This document shows positions 44,568 through 56,105 of a stretch of 64,000 nucleotides of DNA, one piece after another. This DNA is from Heliocidaris tuberculata (Eukaryota; Echinodermata; Echinoidea; Camarodonta; Echinometridae). The stretch's first letter is position 1. The number at the start of each line of letters is the position of its first letter. The position numbers and the translations under genes are program-made. The notes beneath the pieces were generated by a model that saw nothing but the letters and a program-made list of their open reading frames with translations, did no database searches and was not told the DNA's origin. The stretch covers positions 8,301,491 through 8,365,490 of the forward strand of contig CM046845.1 in the NCBI GenBank assembly GCA_025618425.1, in the 5' to 3' direction.

Positions 44568-45236
44568 GTGAGGATTCAGATTAAGATTTTTAAGGGTTTA
44601 CTTTTCAATATTGTATTATTGAAGAACATTTTAAAGGTTCTCATTTTCCTTTTTTGACAAAAAGTGATCGGGCATGAACTTTGCTTCATAATTTGGTACC
44701 CCTTTTCATCTGACTTTAGAGCAACTTACTGATGGTGTCTATACTATGAGTGTCATTAGAGCACTCTTTTAGAGCACCCTTTTATAACATGCATGTTTTG
44801 TGCGATGGTCGAGACAAACTTCCGTTTGTCATAATCTGCAAAGAAATGCGCGTAAAGATTACCTTCTTGACATATTTATAACTTTTTCAATGTGTATTTC
44901 TAAAAAAAATATAGGATACGCATGCCTTTTTGCTGAGTATATCATATAAGCAGAACTAGTCTCACTTCAAAGACAAACGTGTTTTTTTTTGGGGGGGTGG
45001 TTGTCGAAACTGATGCACTGCGTCCAAATGTGTAGCTAAGAATGCATTTTTTGTCTCGAAATTTTCCGCATTGCAAACCAACCAACCAAACAAAAATAAA
45101 CCAGAACAAAAAGCAAACAAACAAAACTGCACCTTTCACCTTATATTTATTTATACTGAATTGGATGACCCGACGAGGTTATCTAGATAAATAATGATAA
45201 AATGAAATAACATTTCTTCTGTTATATCTCGTTTAG
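44568..45236. other. Intron, nothing certain
   Basis: Includes a poly-T/poly-G run at 44,981-44,998 and an AACCAACCAAAC tract. A short exon might lie here, given the phase mismatch on either side, but none can be picked out. Confidence 0.4.
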
Positions 45237-45525
45237 CATTAAGGACAACGGAGTTCCCGAGAAGACACTGTTTCGTCTTGCAGAAGCAATTGGGAGTCAT
45301 AGCAATCTGATTAAATTGGCCTTTGAATTAGGTTTTGATCATGATAAGTCGCAGGAGTACAGTGCCTCCAACGTAAAGCCAAACGGTCAGTTCTGCAGCA
45401 ATGGTACACGCAACATGTTAATGGACTGGAAAAAGCGAACTACAAAGCTGTCACAGGTACTGGTGTTAAAGAGAGCTCTTATTGCAGCGGGATTTCTAGA
45501 ACTCGCAGACGAGCACTTCGGTTAA
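45237..45525 (+). CDS. Terminal exon encoding a Death domain
   Basis: After gttatatctcgtttag the frame reads IKDNGVPEKTLFRLAEAIGS, HSNLIKLAFELGF, a variable loop with Asn and Cys, GTRNMLMDWKKRTT, then VLVLKRALIAAGFLELADEH and a stop at 45,523. The pattern (LxxLAxxLG..., LAxxLGF, ...MLxxWxxR, ...L..AL...GxxxLA) is that of Death domains, six-helix adaptors that mediate oligomerisation in apoptosis and innate immune signalling. Entry is phase 2, or phase 0 from the AG at 45,243. This is the C-terminus of the transcript. If it belongs with the SAMHD1-like exons, the protein is an HD-Death fusion; if not, it ends a separate gene starting after 38.8 kb. Confidence 0.8.
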
Positions 45526-45696
45526 TCTGTAAGTTCAAAACTATGGTTTGATTAAGAATCAGATGAATCCCTTCCTTCGAAAAAAAAAAGGGGGGGTTAA
45601 AAGACAGATGTTCATTGAAAGAACACTATTTCATCATCACGCCCACAAAAAAGACACTTTGTAAGACGTAACCGTATGGTCTTAGATATATCTTAG

Positions 45697-45702
45697 AATA
45701 AA
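45697..45702 (+). terminator. Polyadenylation signal AATAAA
   Basis: A canonical hexamer about 170 bases after the Death-domain stop codon, consistent with a short 3' UTR. Confidence 0.6.
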
Positions 45703-46360
45703 TGATTCATGATATGTCAATTAAATTCTATGTACATTGATGAAATCGGAAAATTCGAAATGTAATTTTTTTAGATTAAAGTATATAATAAGGACAAGTC
45801 GTGTTCTTTTTAACATGTTTAATATGGTTATTTTCGCCTACTCTTCCTTTCCATTGCCAGGGATTTGTTATTCTAGATTTGTTTTTGTACAGTTTGTTCA
45901 TTAAAAAGCATATTTGTTTGTTGTATTGCATAATTAATACTGTCATCTTCTTATACATTTTACTGTTATATCAATATCAAAGTCTTTAAATGTTACATAG
46001 TAGCCCTTGGAATGTAAATACATGTGTTTGTTTCTAGTTGCGGATATTTGTATGTCGATTCCAGAGCCTGTTACATTGGAATAAATTGTAATCGGATGAT
46101 GTTCAGTAATTATCTCTCCGTTTGAAAAGCAATGTTTATTTTTCTGTAATATCATACATATGTATTGCTTGGTCGTACATTCTTTTCAACGTCTTTCCCT
46201 CATTTTGGAAAGAGTACTTGATTGTCACATAATTGTTACTTCGCCATTTTGGCTTGCATTTATGATGTTTACGCCTATATTAGGGCAAGTCCAAGCTATA
46301 TGTAGTCCCATGCATGCGTTACCAACCACTGGTGATTGCCGGTAGCCCTGGGAGAGCTCT
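45703..46360. other. Intergenic, nothing recognised
   Basis: AT-rich DNA with no coding signal. Confidence 0.5.
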
Positions 46361-46492
46361 GGGGCCCGTTGCACAAAACTTGCGTTTAATCGCAACTCCT
46401 AAAAATCAAACGCTCTTCTGATTGGCTGAAAATAAAGTTGCGTTTGATTTTCCTGAGTTGCGTTCAAACGCAAGTTTTGTGCAACGGGCCCC
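46361..46492. mobile_element. 132-bp MITE with GGGGCCCGTTGCACAAAACT termini
   Basis: Nearly perfect hairpin: both arms carry GGGGCCCGTTGCACAAAACT followed by TGCGTTT, with about 50 bases between. CTG flanks both sides if the element is taken to start at GGGCCC, a possible 3-bp duplication. Confidence 0.85.
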
Positions 46493-48738
46493 TGATCAGA
46501 CAAAATATCAAGTGAAATTATATTTTTACATCAAATGATGTATGTTCACAATTCCATAATACAATTCCATAATACTTGATAACGTATGGGACATACATTG
46601 GACGTGCCCAGTACCACTTTTTTCATGATTAGTCTAAGATCACAAGACCTAGTCCTCATTCTTCTTTCTATTTTTTTTTCCGAGCTCAGTTTGGCATACG
46701 CACATTTCAAGGGAATCTTGAGTTCTGGGAAAGGTGAAAAAATAATTTGTGAGCTTTCTTATTCATTTCATGTCAGTTTGGAAGAACATCATAGTAGAAA
46801 CATCCCCTGATAATGATTGCTCTTCAGATGCTCTTATATTCGAAATATGACTAGAAATAGCTGAAATGTTCGGGCCGAACATTCATGCCACTTGTGTGTG
46901 TAGTCCCATATACCCATTTCTGTGTGCAGTACATGTGCTTTTCAGTGAGATTGGGGCAATTTCTTTCGATGATTCCAAAACAACACAATATAAAATAGTT
47001 CTTATGTAGACATGGTCAACCTTTCCTTATTCCTTTGAGACACTTTCTTTCACAATGTAATTGCATGACCAGAACTCTACTTTATCTTTAAGGGTACGTG
47101 AACAAACAATCAGATTTTCGAATTTGAATATATGTATCAATTAAATCATATTCATCACTTGTGATAAATATTTTCATTGATCTTTCAAGAATGCTTCAAT
47201 ATTTTCCTTCTTTAAAGTTAAATACAAGTATGTGATTTCTCTCGATGTAAGTATAATGTTATAAAGCACAATTTCTAATGTTATATTATGGAATGTAAAA
47301 AGGAAAATAGTTATCACTTAAAAAAACTTACACATCGTATAAGAAAATTTATCTCATAATATACAGCTAAGTAATTAATGTACATGATGATTGCACTGCG
47401 TGGATAACAATGATTTGGTGTTGTGTGCAGCTTTTCTCAATCAAATTTATTATAAAGTGGTTATTAACAACGACATTTTTATTAATAATAAACTTTGAAA
47501 ATGAGTTGTTTCATCGTGTTTCTGGGGAAAGGCAGGACTCATCAATGGCAGACTATGATTGTTATTACAACATTATATTTAGGCAACTATTCAATTCAAA
47601 TTTTCTTTAAAAGGAGGCAATATTTTGCATTCGGTAAATTGATGAATGGATTATTACATATATTTGCCGAATGAATTAGCAGTGTATGAATACTTCGAAG
47701 TATATTTTTTTAATCTGAAAATTTATGTGCATCAGAGTTGGCATGCGTGATCATGTATTAATTGCCCATATGATTTGCAATAACCCAACTCACTTACTCC
47801 TTGCCTGGACCTAAACGGTTGGTTGTTGGCTGACCTGGGGCTTTAAAGCAATGAGGAAGTTACGGCCAAGTATTTCTAAACGACAAGCGCTAAGCAGTCT
47901 CACTTCTCAAAACATCTTGATTATACGAGTTGAACAAGTACCATTGTTTGGGTTACCATGGGGGAAACTATTTGTGTGAAAACTGACGTAATTACTGTGG
48001 CTATTGTAAATGCATAGGCAGATATTTACAATGAAATACAGATATGCTATCATAACTACCCAAGTTAAATAGTTATGTGTTTTTTTGTTTTTTTTTTTTT
48101 TTTTTGTTGGTTTTTTGTAAGATGGTACCAAACATCCATGGGTAGATATTCACAACTCCGTTAAGCAGGTAATTTCAAATAAATCAAACGTGTAATCACT
48201 CTATCAGAAGAAGATGCTTGTGGTCATTTCTATTTAGAAGAATAGGCCATTTTCGTAATGCATTTCAAATTTAATGCTTACCTCTTTGTCAAACTAGTAA
48301 TGAACTATTACATCCACCTGTTACAAGTCATTGTACTACACTAATCAGAATGCAGATTGCATTCATTAAGTGTTGCAAGGTTCTTCAAGTCAAAATCTTT
48401 GTCCAACCTGATAACGCCTAATACATGCAATTTAAATACATTACGAAAATGGCCTTTTCAGATTCAGATTCAGATTTTTTTTAAAAATCAATTTCTCAAA
48501 AGATAGTAAATTGGCCTGCGCTGGCAACAAAAATAAATACACATAATAGATAAAACATGTAATGGTTAATATCAGAATAACAAGATTCATCAGGATAATA
48601 CCTACATGTAGATTATAAGGTAAATATAAATACTCAAAGACAGATAAAGAGAGCAAGACAGAGGGAAAAGGAAGAAGAGATGGAAAGAATTGGAGAGGAG
48701 AGTGAGGGAATAAGGGGAGGGAGAAAATGTGTGATATA
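46493..48738. other. Intergenic, nothing recognised
   Basis: AT-rich, with a poly-T run at 48,091-48,105 and a GA-rich stretch at 48,640-48,725. No gene family seen in any frame. Confidence 0.5.
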
Positions 48739-49764
48739 CAGTGCGTCCCCCCCCCCCAAAAAAAGTAAACAGTTGGAAAAAGTCTCCCCAAATAAATATT
48801 TCTGAATATATTCAATACATTTTAATTCTTGTAGATAGCCGAGGTTCCCTCCCATACAATGACAAAAAAAATCTGACTAGTTATTACGTCTGAATGATCT
48901 CAAACCACCTTTGTGGAAGGGTGCAAAATTCAGACTTGACAAGAATTGGTATCTGTTTTGGATGGTATCAACAAAGCTGAGAACCGTTTGAAATTGACAG
49001 TTGGAAAAAAGTCTCCCCAGTTAAATATTTCACAATATTTTCAGGAAAATTTCATGCCTGTGGTTAGCTTATGATCTCTTCTATGAAATGACAATGAAAT
49101 ATCTCACAATATTTTATGCTTTAGTGAGCAAGAGCCACTTTTGTAAAATGGTGCAAAATCCATTCTTTACAAATAATTGTTGTTGTTCTGGCTGGTATGA
49201 GCCAAGTTGATAGTCATGAAAAGACTTCGAAATTTTATATTCTGATCATTGAAAGACTATTTATGAAATAACAGACTTTGTTCAATGAATTTCCTCATAT
49301 ATCCCATCAAAACTTTACGGTTGAGTAAGCAAGCCAGATAAAATTAAAAGACTCACCAAAAGTAACATACTGAAACACCCAGCAAAGTAGTTAATTACTA
49401 ACTCAAGCATAAAATGTTGATGTGATGTGTAAGGATATACAGAGAACATAGCCTATGTTATTTCGTAAATTGTCTTTAATTTATCAGTATATGGACATTT
49501 CTAAGCCTCTAAGCCTTTACATGACTCTCAGCTTGGCTGATACAGCCAGAGCCAATATCAGTTATTGTCAAGACTGGATTTTGCACCCTTTCTCATTATT
49601 GGCTTTGCTCACTCAAGCGTAAAACATTGTGAGATATTTTGGTGTCATTTGATACGGAAAAGACCCTAAGCTATCCACTGGTATAAAAAGTTCCCTTGTA
49701 ATATTTTGAAACATTTATATGGGGAGAATTTTTCCAACTGTTTACTTTTTTCTGGGACGCACTG
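48739..49764. mobile_element. 1.0-kb mariner-like non-autonomous element
   Basis: Ends CAGTGCGTCC and GGACGCACTG with TA on both sides (48,737-48,738 and 49,765-49,766). The arms continue as AAAAGTAAACAGTTGGAAAA and its complement. The interior shows further direct and inverted copies of TTTGTGGAAGGGTGCAAAAT and ATTTCTAAGCCT blocks. No transposase frame. TA target and CAGTGCGTCC termini fit Tc1/mariner. Confidence 0.88.
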
Positions 49765-49766
49765 TA

Positions 49767-50059
49767 ATCAGGCTACGAGATATAATGTGCTTTCAGTATT
49801 GTACAGGAATAATTTTGTACACGCTATTCCTACGGGGTTTCTCCCCACTTAAGGCAATTATTAATGAATGCCAGCAGTCAATGTTGGTATTTGAATGATT
49901 GGTTGGTTTAAAGTTACACATACTGTCGGTACAACGCTTATTTCTTTTCCTGGCACACTGTACCATCAAAAAGGCATAACGATTTTAGTTGTTATAACAC
50001 GAGCATGATGAGAACATATGGATTAACAGAAATAATTTGAACATACATTACTCAGATTC
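49767..50059. other. Intergenic, nothing recognised
   Basis: No signal. Confidence 0.5.
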
Positions 50060-50400
50060 TAAACAAACTTCACTGGTTGCCTGGCTGGAGGACCGTGTGG
50101 TCTTTTAAAGCACATAATAATCTCGCTCCATCTTATACAATAATTGTATACAACACACCTCATTCTTAAACAAAATCCAGTACAAACACTTCGATCATCA
50201 TCACAACACCTTCTGGCAGTACACCCTGCTAACATGCATCCCTATATGGAAACCGAACCTTCCTAGCATCACCTCCTGCTCTGCGGAATCCTCTACCCTT
50301 GAAAATTAGGAATATTATATTCTCTTGATACTTTTAAGAAGCCCTAAAGGCCTACCTTTTCTTGCAGTCCAAGTTATTGTATTTTTTCTTTATGATGTGT
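50060..50400 (+). pseudogene. Degraded CR1/L2-type LINE 3' fragment
   Basis: Short pieces of the C-terminal region are readable with frameshifts: CACTGGTTGCCTG (L-H-W-L-P), AAGCACATAATAATCTCGCT (K-A-H-N-N-L-A) and CTCTGCGGAATCCTC. It faces the - strand L2 element tail to tail. Confidence 0.65.
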
Positions 50401-52366
50401 TTAATAATAATAATAATGTGACTTATAAAGCGCCAAATCCACTCTGTAGAGTGCTCAAGGCGCATAAAGAATTACAAAGTACATGTAAATAGAAAGGTTT
50501 TGAAAAGATTTTTAAAAGAATCAACAGAGATACAAGCTTTGATGTCTACAGGAAGACTATTCCACAAGGTGGGGCATGCGTAAGCAAAGGATCTTTCACC
50601 CCAAGATTTTGAAACTTTAGGAATTACAAGAGAGCCGGATGTTGATGAGCGCAGAGATCTTTTGGGTATGTAATAATGAATAAAAGAGAGATTGTATTGG
50701 GGTGCTGATCCATGAATACAATGAAAAGTGAGCAACAAAATTTTGAAAATTATACGATCTTTGACAGGGAGCCAGTGCAGTGAATTCAAAATGGGAGTGA
50801 TGTGAGAGCGCCTATTAGACAGTGAGACAATACGAGCTGCGGCGTTTTGAAGTTTCTGGAGCCTATATAACTGGTTCTGAGGTAAATTGAACAGAAGTGC
50901 ATTGCAAAAATCAAGGCGGGAGGATATCAATGCATGTACAATTTTTTCGGTGGCAGACTTTGACAAATATTTCCGGATAAAACCAATGTTTCGTAGTTGG
51001 TACCTAACTGATTTGCAGATATTTGAGATTTGAGGAGACATTGACATATGTGAATCGAAAATGACTCCGAGATTGCGGCAAGTTTGAGATAAATTAACAG
51101 TGTGGCCAGAAAATGAAAAGCAATTGACATCAATTTTGTTGAGCTGCACTTTAGATCCAAACAAAAGAAACTCACATTTATCTAAATTCAGTTTCAAAGA
51201 GTGGGTTCGCATCCAGTCATAAATGTCAACCATGCATGATTGAAGCCGACGAATGGCTGTTTCTGCTGCTGACTGAGTAGAATTAAACGAAATCATGAGC
51301 TGGATATCGTCGGCATAAATATGGTAATCAATTCTGTGACGAAGCAAAACTTGCCGCAATCCAATCAAATAAATCGAAAAAAGGGTCGGCCCGCCCACAG
51401 AGCCCTGCGGTACGCCATGGGTCAGAGGCAAAGCAACTGATTTACAACCATTTATGCACACAATCTGAGAATGGAAAGAAAGGTAGGATTCAAACCACTT
51501 GAATGCTTCACCTCTGACACCAAATGAACTTAAAGTATTCAACATGATTGTATGGTTTACTGTGTCGAAGGCGGAGGAGAGATCAAGTAAAAGTAGAGCA
51601 GTCAAATTCCCTCTGTCCATCTGTTGAAGGATGTGGTTTGATGCATTCACAAGAAGAGTTTCCACACTATGGTGGGATCTGTAGGCTGATTGGAAAGGGT
51701 CGAAGAGATTGTTGTCATGAAAGTATTCGGAAAGACGGAAAAACACAACCCTTTCAAGTACTTTAAAGAGGAAGGGTAGGTTTGAAACTGGTCTGTAATT
51801 TTGAAGAGAATCGGGGTCGAGAGAAGTTTTCTTCAACAATGGTCTGACATGTGCAAGTTTCAAAGAGGACGGGACATGAGACTGCTCTAGACTTAAATTA
51901 ACAAGGCAGCAGAGAATAGGGGCAAACGTGGAGGAACAATCCTTTAATAACTTAGCAGGTATTGGATCTAATTGACATGATTTAGGAGGTGATTGGCGAA
52001 GGAGTGACAAAATCTCGTCAGGAGAGGTAGGTCGCAAGATATCCAAGGTAGATGAGGTGTTAGACTGTAGAGGTGTTAGGTCAGGAGATAAACTATCGCA
52101 GATTCCTTTTACTTTTGTCTGGAAAAAGTGTAAGAATCTGGAAGCTAGTTCATGGCTGTCATTGTGGTGAGGTAGAGGTGATGATTGACGACGATTGAGC
52201 AGTCTGTTGGCCAAAGAGAAGAGTTGTTTGGAGTCACCTTGGCAATCTTCAACAAGACCTATGAAGTAGGATCGCTTCGCTCTTGTCACAAGAGAGTTGA
52301 CGAGATCACGCTGGACTCGAAAATGATCCCTGTCAATCGATAAATGTGACAAATTTTAGAGAATTA
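50401..52366 (-). mobile_element. 5'-truncated L2-type LINE
   Basis: On the - strand: RT-region ORF, then a short 3' UTR containing GCGCCTTGAGCACTCTAC, GGATTTGGCGCTTTATAA and a (TTA)n tail at 50,405-50,416. That 3' end is the hallmark of L2/CR1-type LINEs. No endonuclease domain remains. Confidence 0.9.
50472..52352 (-). CDS. L2-type LINE reverse transcriptase (partial ORF)
   Basis: A 626-codon uninterrupted frame. N-terminal part: RVQRDLVNSLVTRAKRSYF linker helix. RT motifs in order: NYRPVSNLPFLFKVLERVV (about residue 185), motif A LLDLSSAFDTVNH (about 255), motif B HGVPQGSVGGPTLFSIYL (about 312), motif C YADDIQLM (about 348). The C-terminal region has LHWLPVKDRIIFKILLLTFH near 540 and ends SFKNLFKTFLFTCTL. 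The first Met is not the native start because the endonuclease domain is missing upstream. The lack of stops suggests a young insertion. Confidence 0.9.
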   Translation of the reverse strand: MSHLSIDRDHFRVQRDLVNSLVTRAKRSYFIGLVEDCQGDSKQLFSLANRLLNRRQSSPLPHHNDSHELASRFLHFFQTKVKGICDSLSPDLTPLQSNTSSTLDILRPTSPDEILSLLRQSPPKSCQLDPIPAKLLKDCSSTFAPILCCLVNLSLEQSHVPSSLKLAHVRPLLKKTSLDPDSLQNYRPVSNLPFLFKVLERVVFFRLSEYFHDNNLFDPFQSAYRSHHSVETLLVNASNHILQQMDRGNLTALLLLDLSSAFDTVNHTIMLNTLSSFGVRGEAFKWFESYLSFHSQIVCINGCKSVALPLTHGVPQGSVGGPTLFSIYLIGLRQVLLRHRIDYHIYADDIQLMISFNSTQSAAETAIRRLQSCMVDIYDWMRTHSLKLNLDKCEFLLFGSKVQLNKIDVNCFSFSGHTVNLSQTCRNLGVIFDSHMSMSPQISNICKSVRYQLRNIGFIRKYLSKSATEKIVHALISSRLDFCNALLFNLPQNQLYRLQKLQNAAARIVSLSNRRSHITPILNSLHWLPVKDRIIFKILLLTFHCIHGSAPQYNLSFIHYYIPKRSLRSSTSGSLVIPKVSKSWGERSFAYACPTLWNSLPVDIKACISVDSFKNLFKTFLFTCTL

Positions 52367-53089
52367 GAGAATTAAGTACTAATTATTATGCAATATATAA
52401 ATTGAACGTTCTTGTTATTATTGCTATCATTATCATAACCATCCATTTCGATAGTTGATTTACGATTCATTTAAAGTCACAATATCAATGTGGTACTGAT
52501 GGCATCAGTGGATAATCAAGAATTATTTTCTCGAGAGCGGCACAAGTACATGCGTCCAAAAAAGATGACAAGCTAAAACAACAAAAAAGTGCTAAATGCA
52601 TTGGGCGAGTAGGCCTTACATCATTCACCATCTTGCACTCAAAGAAAAGAAAACCTAATCATGATAATGAAAAAAGAAACCGAGAAAGCACAATACACCA
52701 TCATTTTTATCTTACACACTTTCAGTCTCAGTAGGTACATTATTTGCCTTTATATTACCATATGTATTGACATTTATCTGAAAATTGTATATTGTCATAT
52801 GTATTGTACTTCCAAACCAAGTGAAAAATTAACGGATGTCACTGACATATGAATCACATTCGATTCGGATTTTCCATCTGTTGTGAATATTTTTGCTCTT
52901 TGCTGGCTCAGACAGATGGTCATTAAAGTACACATTCAAAGAAAATCACAAATATGATAAATAATGTATCACTAGAAACTGGCAAGTTAACAGATAGCAA
53001 TCGTATCTGTTTAAAGTCAACTACATATCAGGTAATTAAACAATAATACAAATAAAACTACCTCCCAGCATCTGCGATATACAAGCGCT
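52367..53089. other. Intergenic, nothing recognised
   Basis: AT-rich; TTTAAAGTCACAATATCAAT at 52,472 is one stray unit of the repeat found at 54,690-55,290. Confidence 0.5.
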
Positions 53090-53700
53090 TCGCCAAAAAA
53101 AATAACAATGTTTCAATGACGTCAATAAAGGGAACAATCCTGTCCAAGCAGACGACGTCCCATAAAGAATGAACATAAGTGCAGTGCAGTTATTTCTCAA
53201 ATTATAAAGAATTTAGTGTATTCAAATGTGCCCATATTTCACACCATTCTAAAATGGGAATGAAACAGATTCTGATTACTGAAATCTTTTGTTTGTAAAT
53301 ATATAGGATGAGGGTTAATGAACAATCAAAGAAACCACACTTTCAAATTGAAATACCCGCTGAATGATTGCAAGGACGGTATTTATCCTTCATTCAACGC
53401 CGAACGTCCAGCGGTGTATGCAGCTGTGAATGAAATGGCGTCTATTTTGTTTACAAGCAACTGATTCCTTTATTCTTGTAACGTTTCATTTTCCATCCAA
53501 ATAAACCCATGCACGGGGTTTAGAGTGAGGCAATATATGGATTAAACATAATAGACTAATGCTAGTGAAGTGAAATAACTGAGGAGAAGATGACAAAACA
53601 GGCACTGAAAATATGTTAGATGTTTTGGGACATCGTCTGCTTGTGCAATTAACGTCCTCCCTTTGACGTCACACATTTCAGCGCCTTTCGGAGAGCTGTT
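53090..53700. mobile_element. Palindromic element with TGACGTC-containing arms
   Basis: The left arm (ATGACGTCAATAAAGGGAAC ... AAGCAGACGACGTCCCA, 53,116-53,163) is mirrored at the right (TGGGACATCGTCTGCTT ... CCTCCCTTTGACGTCA, 53,626-53,670). It is flanked by GCGCTTCGCC and GGCGAAGCGC-like ends (53,087; about 53,681). Target duplication unclear. Confidence 0.65.
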
Positions 53701-54689
53701 CAGGTGCTATGTCGGGGCTGTATTTTAGCAATTTGTAATTGATAATAATCATTACTTCGAATGTTTGCAAGTGTCGAATTCTGACAAACTTGTCCGGTCT
53801 AAGCTTCACCTACGCAAAAATGAAAATTAAGTCAGTTTTAAAAATCAATGAATATCTACTTTAACATTTTGTGATGTATTCTATGTGTATCGGGACAGGG
53901 ATGTCAAGATGAGAGTACGCTGCCTAACGGATTTATAAGTTTTTAACTTTTTACCTAATATCACAGGGCATTCCATTCAGTTTTCTGTCACTATAATTAT
54001 CCTCTTCTGTATTTATCATCAACTTGTATGAATATGCCACCCTTTCTCCTCTTTTTAGTCTGTTACATTCTCCTCCCTTCCTATACCAATTTTCTTTATC
54101 TGACTTTTCAACAAAAAAACCAAAAAAAAAAAAAAAAAATGGTCATGCTGATGGTCTTACAGTAAAATTTGTAAAATTATTATAATTCATTTTTTGTCTA
54201 AGGCGTTCCCAACACAAGATATGCTACTCGGGTTTTCGCCTCCTTCTTTGTAACATTACTGCTGACTGTATTGATGTTTGTCAAATACTTTATTATTGTC
54301 AGGAGGAAATAAATGCCAATTTCAATTCAATTAAAATATTCAATATTACATGAAGACCTATCCAGAGAATAACAATGAACAGGAAAGTACACATACACGC
54401 TCACACACACCCACACAAATCAAATTTTACCTGGAGGGGGTGAGGGCAATAGGTACTGTCAAAAAAATAATGAAAGTGCAACGAAGTTCACTCACTGTTG
54501 CACTTGTCATCTGTGCGTCCTGGGTCCCCCATTGACAATGATTCCTTTCAATATTACAATTACTATAAATAAGGCATATTGTTGGTTAATGTCAGATTAT
54601 AATATCAAGAAGGCGTAGAGATGATTTGATATAATGTCAAATAAAAGCAATCAGGCATCTAGGAAATAAGTAAGACCACACCATTGATA
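53701..54689. other. Intergenic, nothing recognised
   Basis: Contains a poly-A run at 54,124-54,140 and ACACACCCACAC near 54,400. No gene. Confidence 0.5.
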
Positions 54690-54790
54690 CAGCATCATCA
54701 GGGCATAGCAATGATGATGATGATGATGATGATGATGAGATTATGATGGTGATGATGATGATGATAATAATAATAATAATGATGATGATG

Positions 54791-54865
<75 letters not shown>

Positions 54866-55295
54866 GATGTTTCTTATATGAATTAATGTTTGTCATTAAC
54901 AAAGTATTCTGATGATTTAGTTTAAAGTCACAGTACTAAATTAATCATTAGGCATAGCGATGTTTTGGTTTAAAGCTACAGTATCAGAACGGCACAGCAA
55001 TGAATTGGTTTAAAGTCATGTGTACCACTAATTAGGCACAGTGACGACTTTGATGTAAAGTCACACTATCAATATGGAACATGTACAGTTTATCATTAAC
55101 AAGACATTTAGTTTAGAGTCACAATAGCATACTACTAATTAGGCATAGCGATGGTTAGGATTAAAGTTACACTATCAGTAGGGCACAGCGATGAATTGGT
55201 TTAAAGTCAAGTGTACCATTATAAGGCACAGTGATGCTTTTGGTGTAAAGACACAGTATCAATATGGAATAACAATGATTTAGTTTAAAGTTAAA
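54690..55295. repeat. Degenerate tandem repeat with GGCAYAGYGATG units
   Basis: Repeated units of roughly 60 bases with the order GGCACAGCGATG, then TTGGTTTAAAGTCA, then CAGTATCAATA, at about 54,700, 54,950, 54,990, 55,030, 55,140, 55,180 and 55,225. A microsatellite of ATG then ATA repeats (54,715-54,863) has expanded inside the first unit. Confidence 0.8.

Positions 55296-55298
<3 letters not shown>

Positions 55299-55336
<38 letters not shown>
55299..55336. repeat. (TA)n microsatellite
   Basis: About 18 TA dinucleotides. Confidence 0.95.
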
Positions 55337-55340
<4 letters not shown>

Positions 55341-55388
55341 AATTATAGTTTAAAACCACAGTATACTGCTAACAAGGGATAATGATTG

Positions 55389-55561
55389 GCGGACCCAGCT
55401 TTTTATCGGGAGTATAATATTCGGAAAATTTCGGAGTGAAAAATCTGATTACCTCTTTAGCTTGTCAGAAAATTTTCCGACAAGCAGGAAGAAAGAAGTC
55501 TTCATCTGAAAAAAAAAAGGGGGGGGGGGCAAGTATTGGTTGTCCAGCCCAGTCCGCCAGT
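55389..55561. mobile_element. Small hAT-like MITE with TGGCGGAC termini
   Basis: Left TTGGCGGACCCAG and right GTCCGCCAGT are inverted, and near-identical ATAATGATTG/GTAATGATTG flanks suggest an 8-bp duplication. Contains a poly-A/poly-G junction. Edges are approximate. Confidence 0.6.
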
Positions 55562-55989
55562 GGTAATGATTGTTGATGAGTGGAATAAAACCTGAACTTG
55601 AAATTTTGGGTGAACTTCTGCAATTAACCGACCTCTAACATCCATTTTTATCCTTTAACAACAGCTAAGGTTGGTTCTGAACGCAACTCCATGCAGAGTA
55701 ACCTTTAACAAAAGTGTTGTGCTATTCCAAAAAATTACCGGATAAGAAAGTCCATTATGTCTGCCAATGACACTTGATCTTCAATATAAACGCTATCTCA
55801 GCACTATTGTTTAAGTGACTCCTATGGAAACAGAACACCAACTTAGCGTTTTATCAGGATATGCTGGAAATTTTTGACGAGATGGATTGCAAGAAGGTAC
55901 AGTTAAATTAATCGTTTTCTGATATGTTCCTTTTGTTAATAAAAATGTTAATCTATTTTTAAATTTGTCATATACTTAAGCGTAGATTT

Positions 55990-56105
55990 TAAATCAGGTG
56001 AGTGTACGGTTCGAACCCTGACCTGCTGTTTATACCCTAAGACAAGACGTTTCATCAAATTGTCCCTCTCGATCGAATCAGGTTTAGTAAATGGTCACTG
56101 GGAGT
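55990..56105 (+). mobile_element. Possible tRNA-derived SINE fragment
   Basis: TACGGTTCGAACCCTGACC resembles a Pol III B box, and GTAAATGG follows about 70 bases later, as in the copies at 58.7 and 59.9 kb. Weak. Confidence 0.4.
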
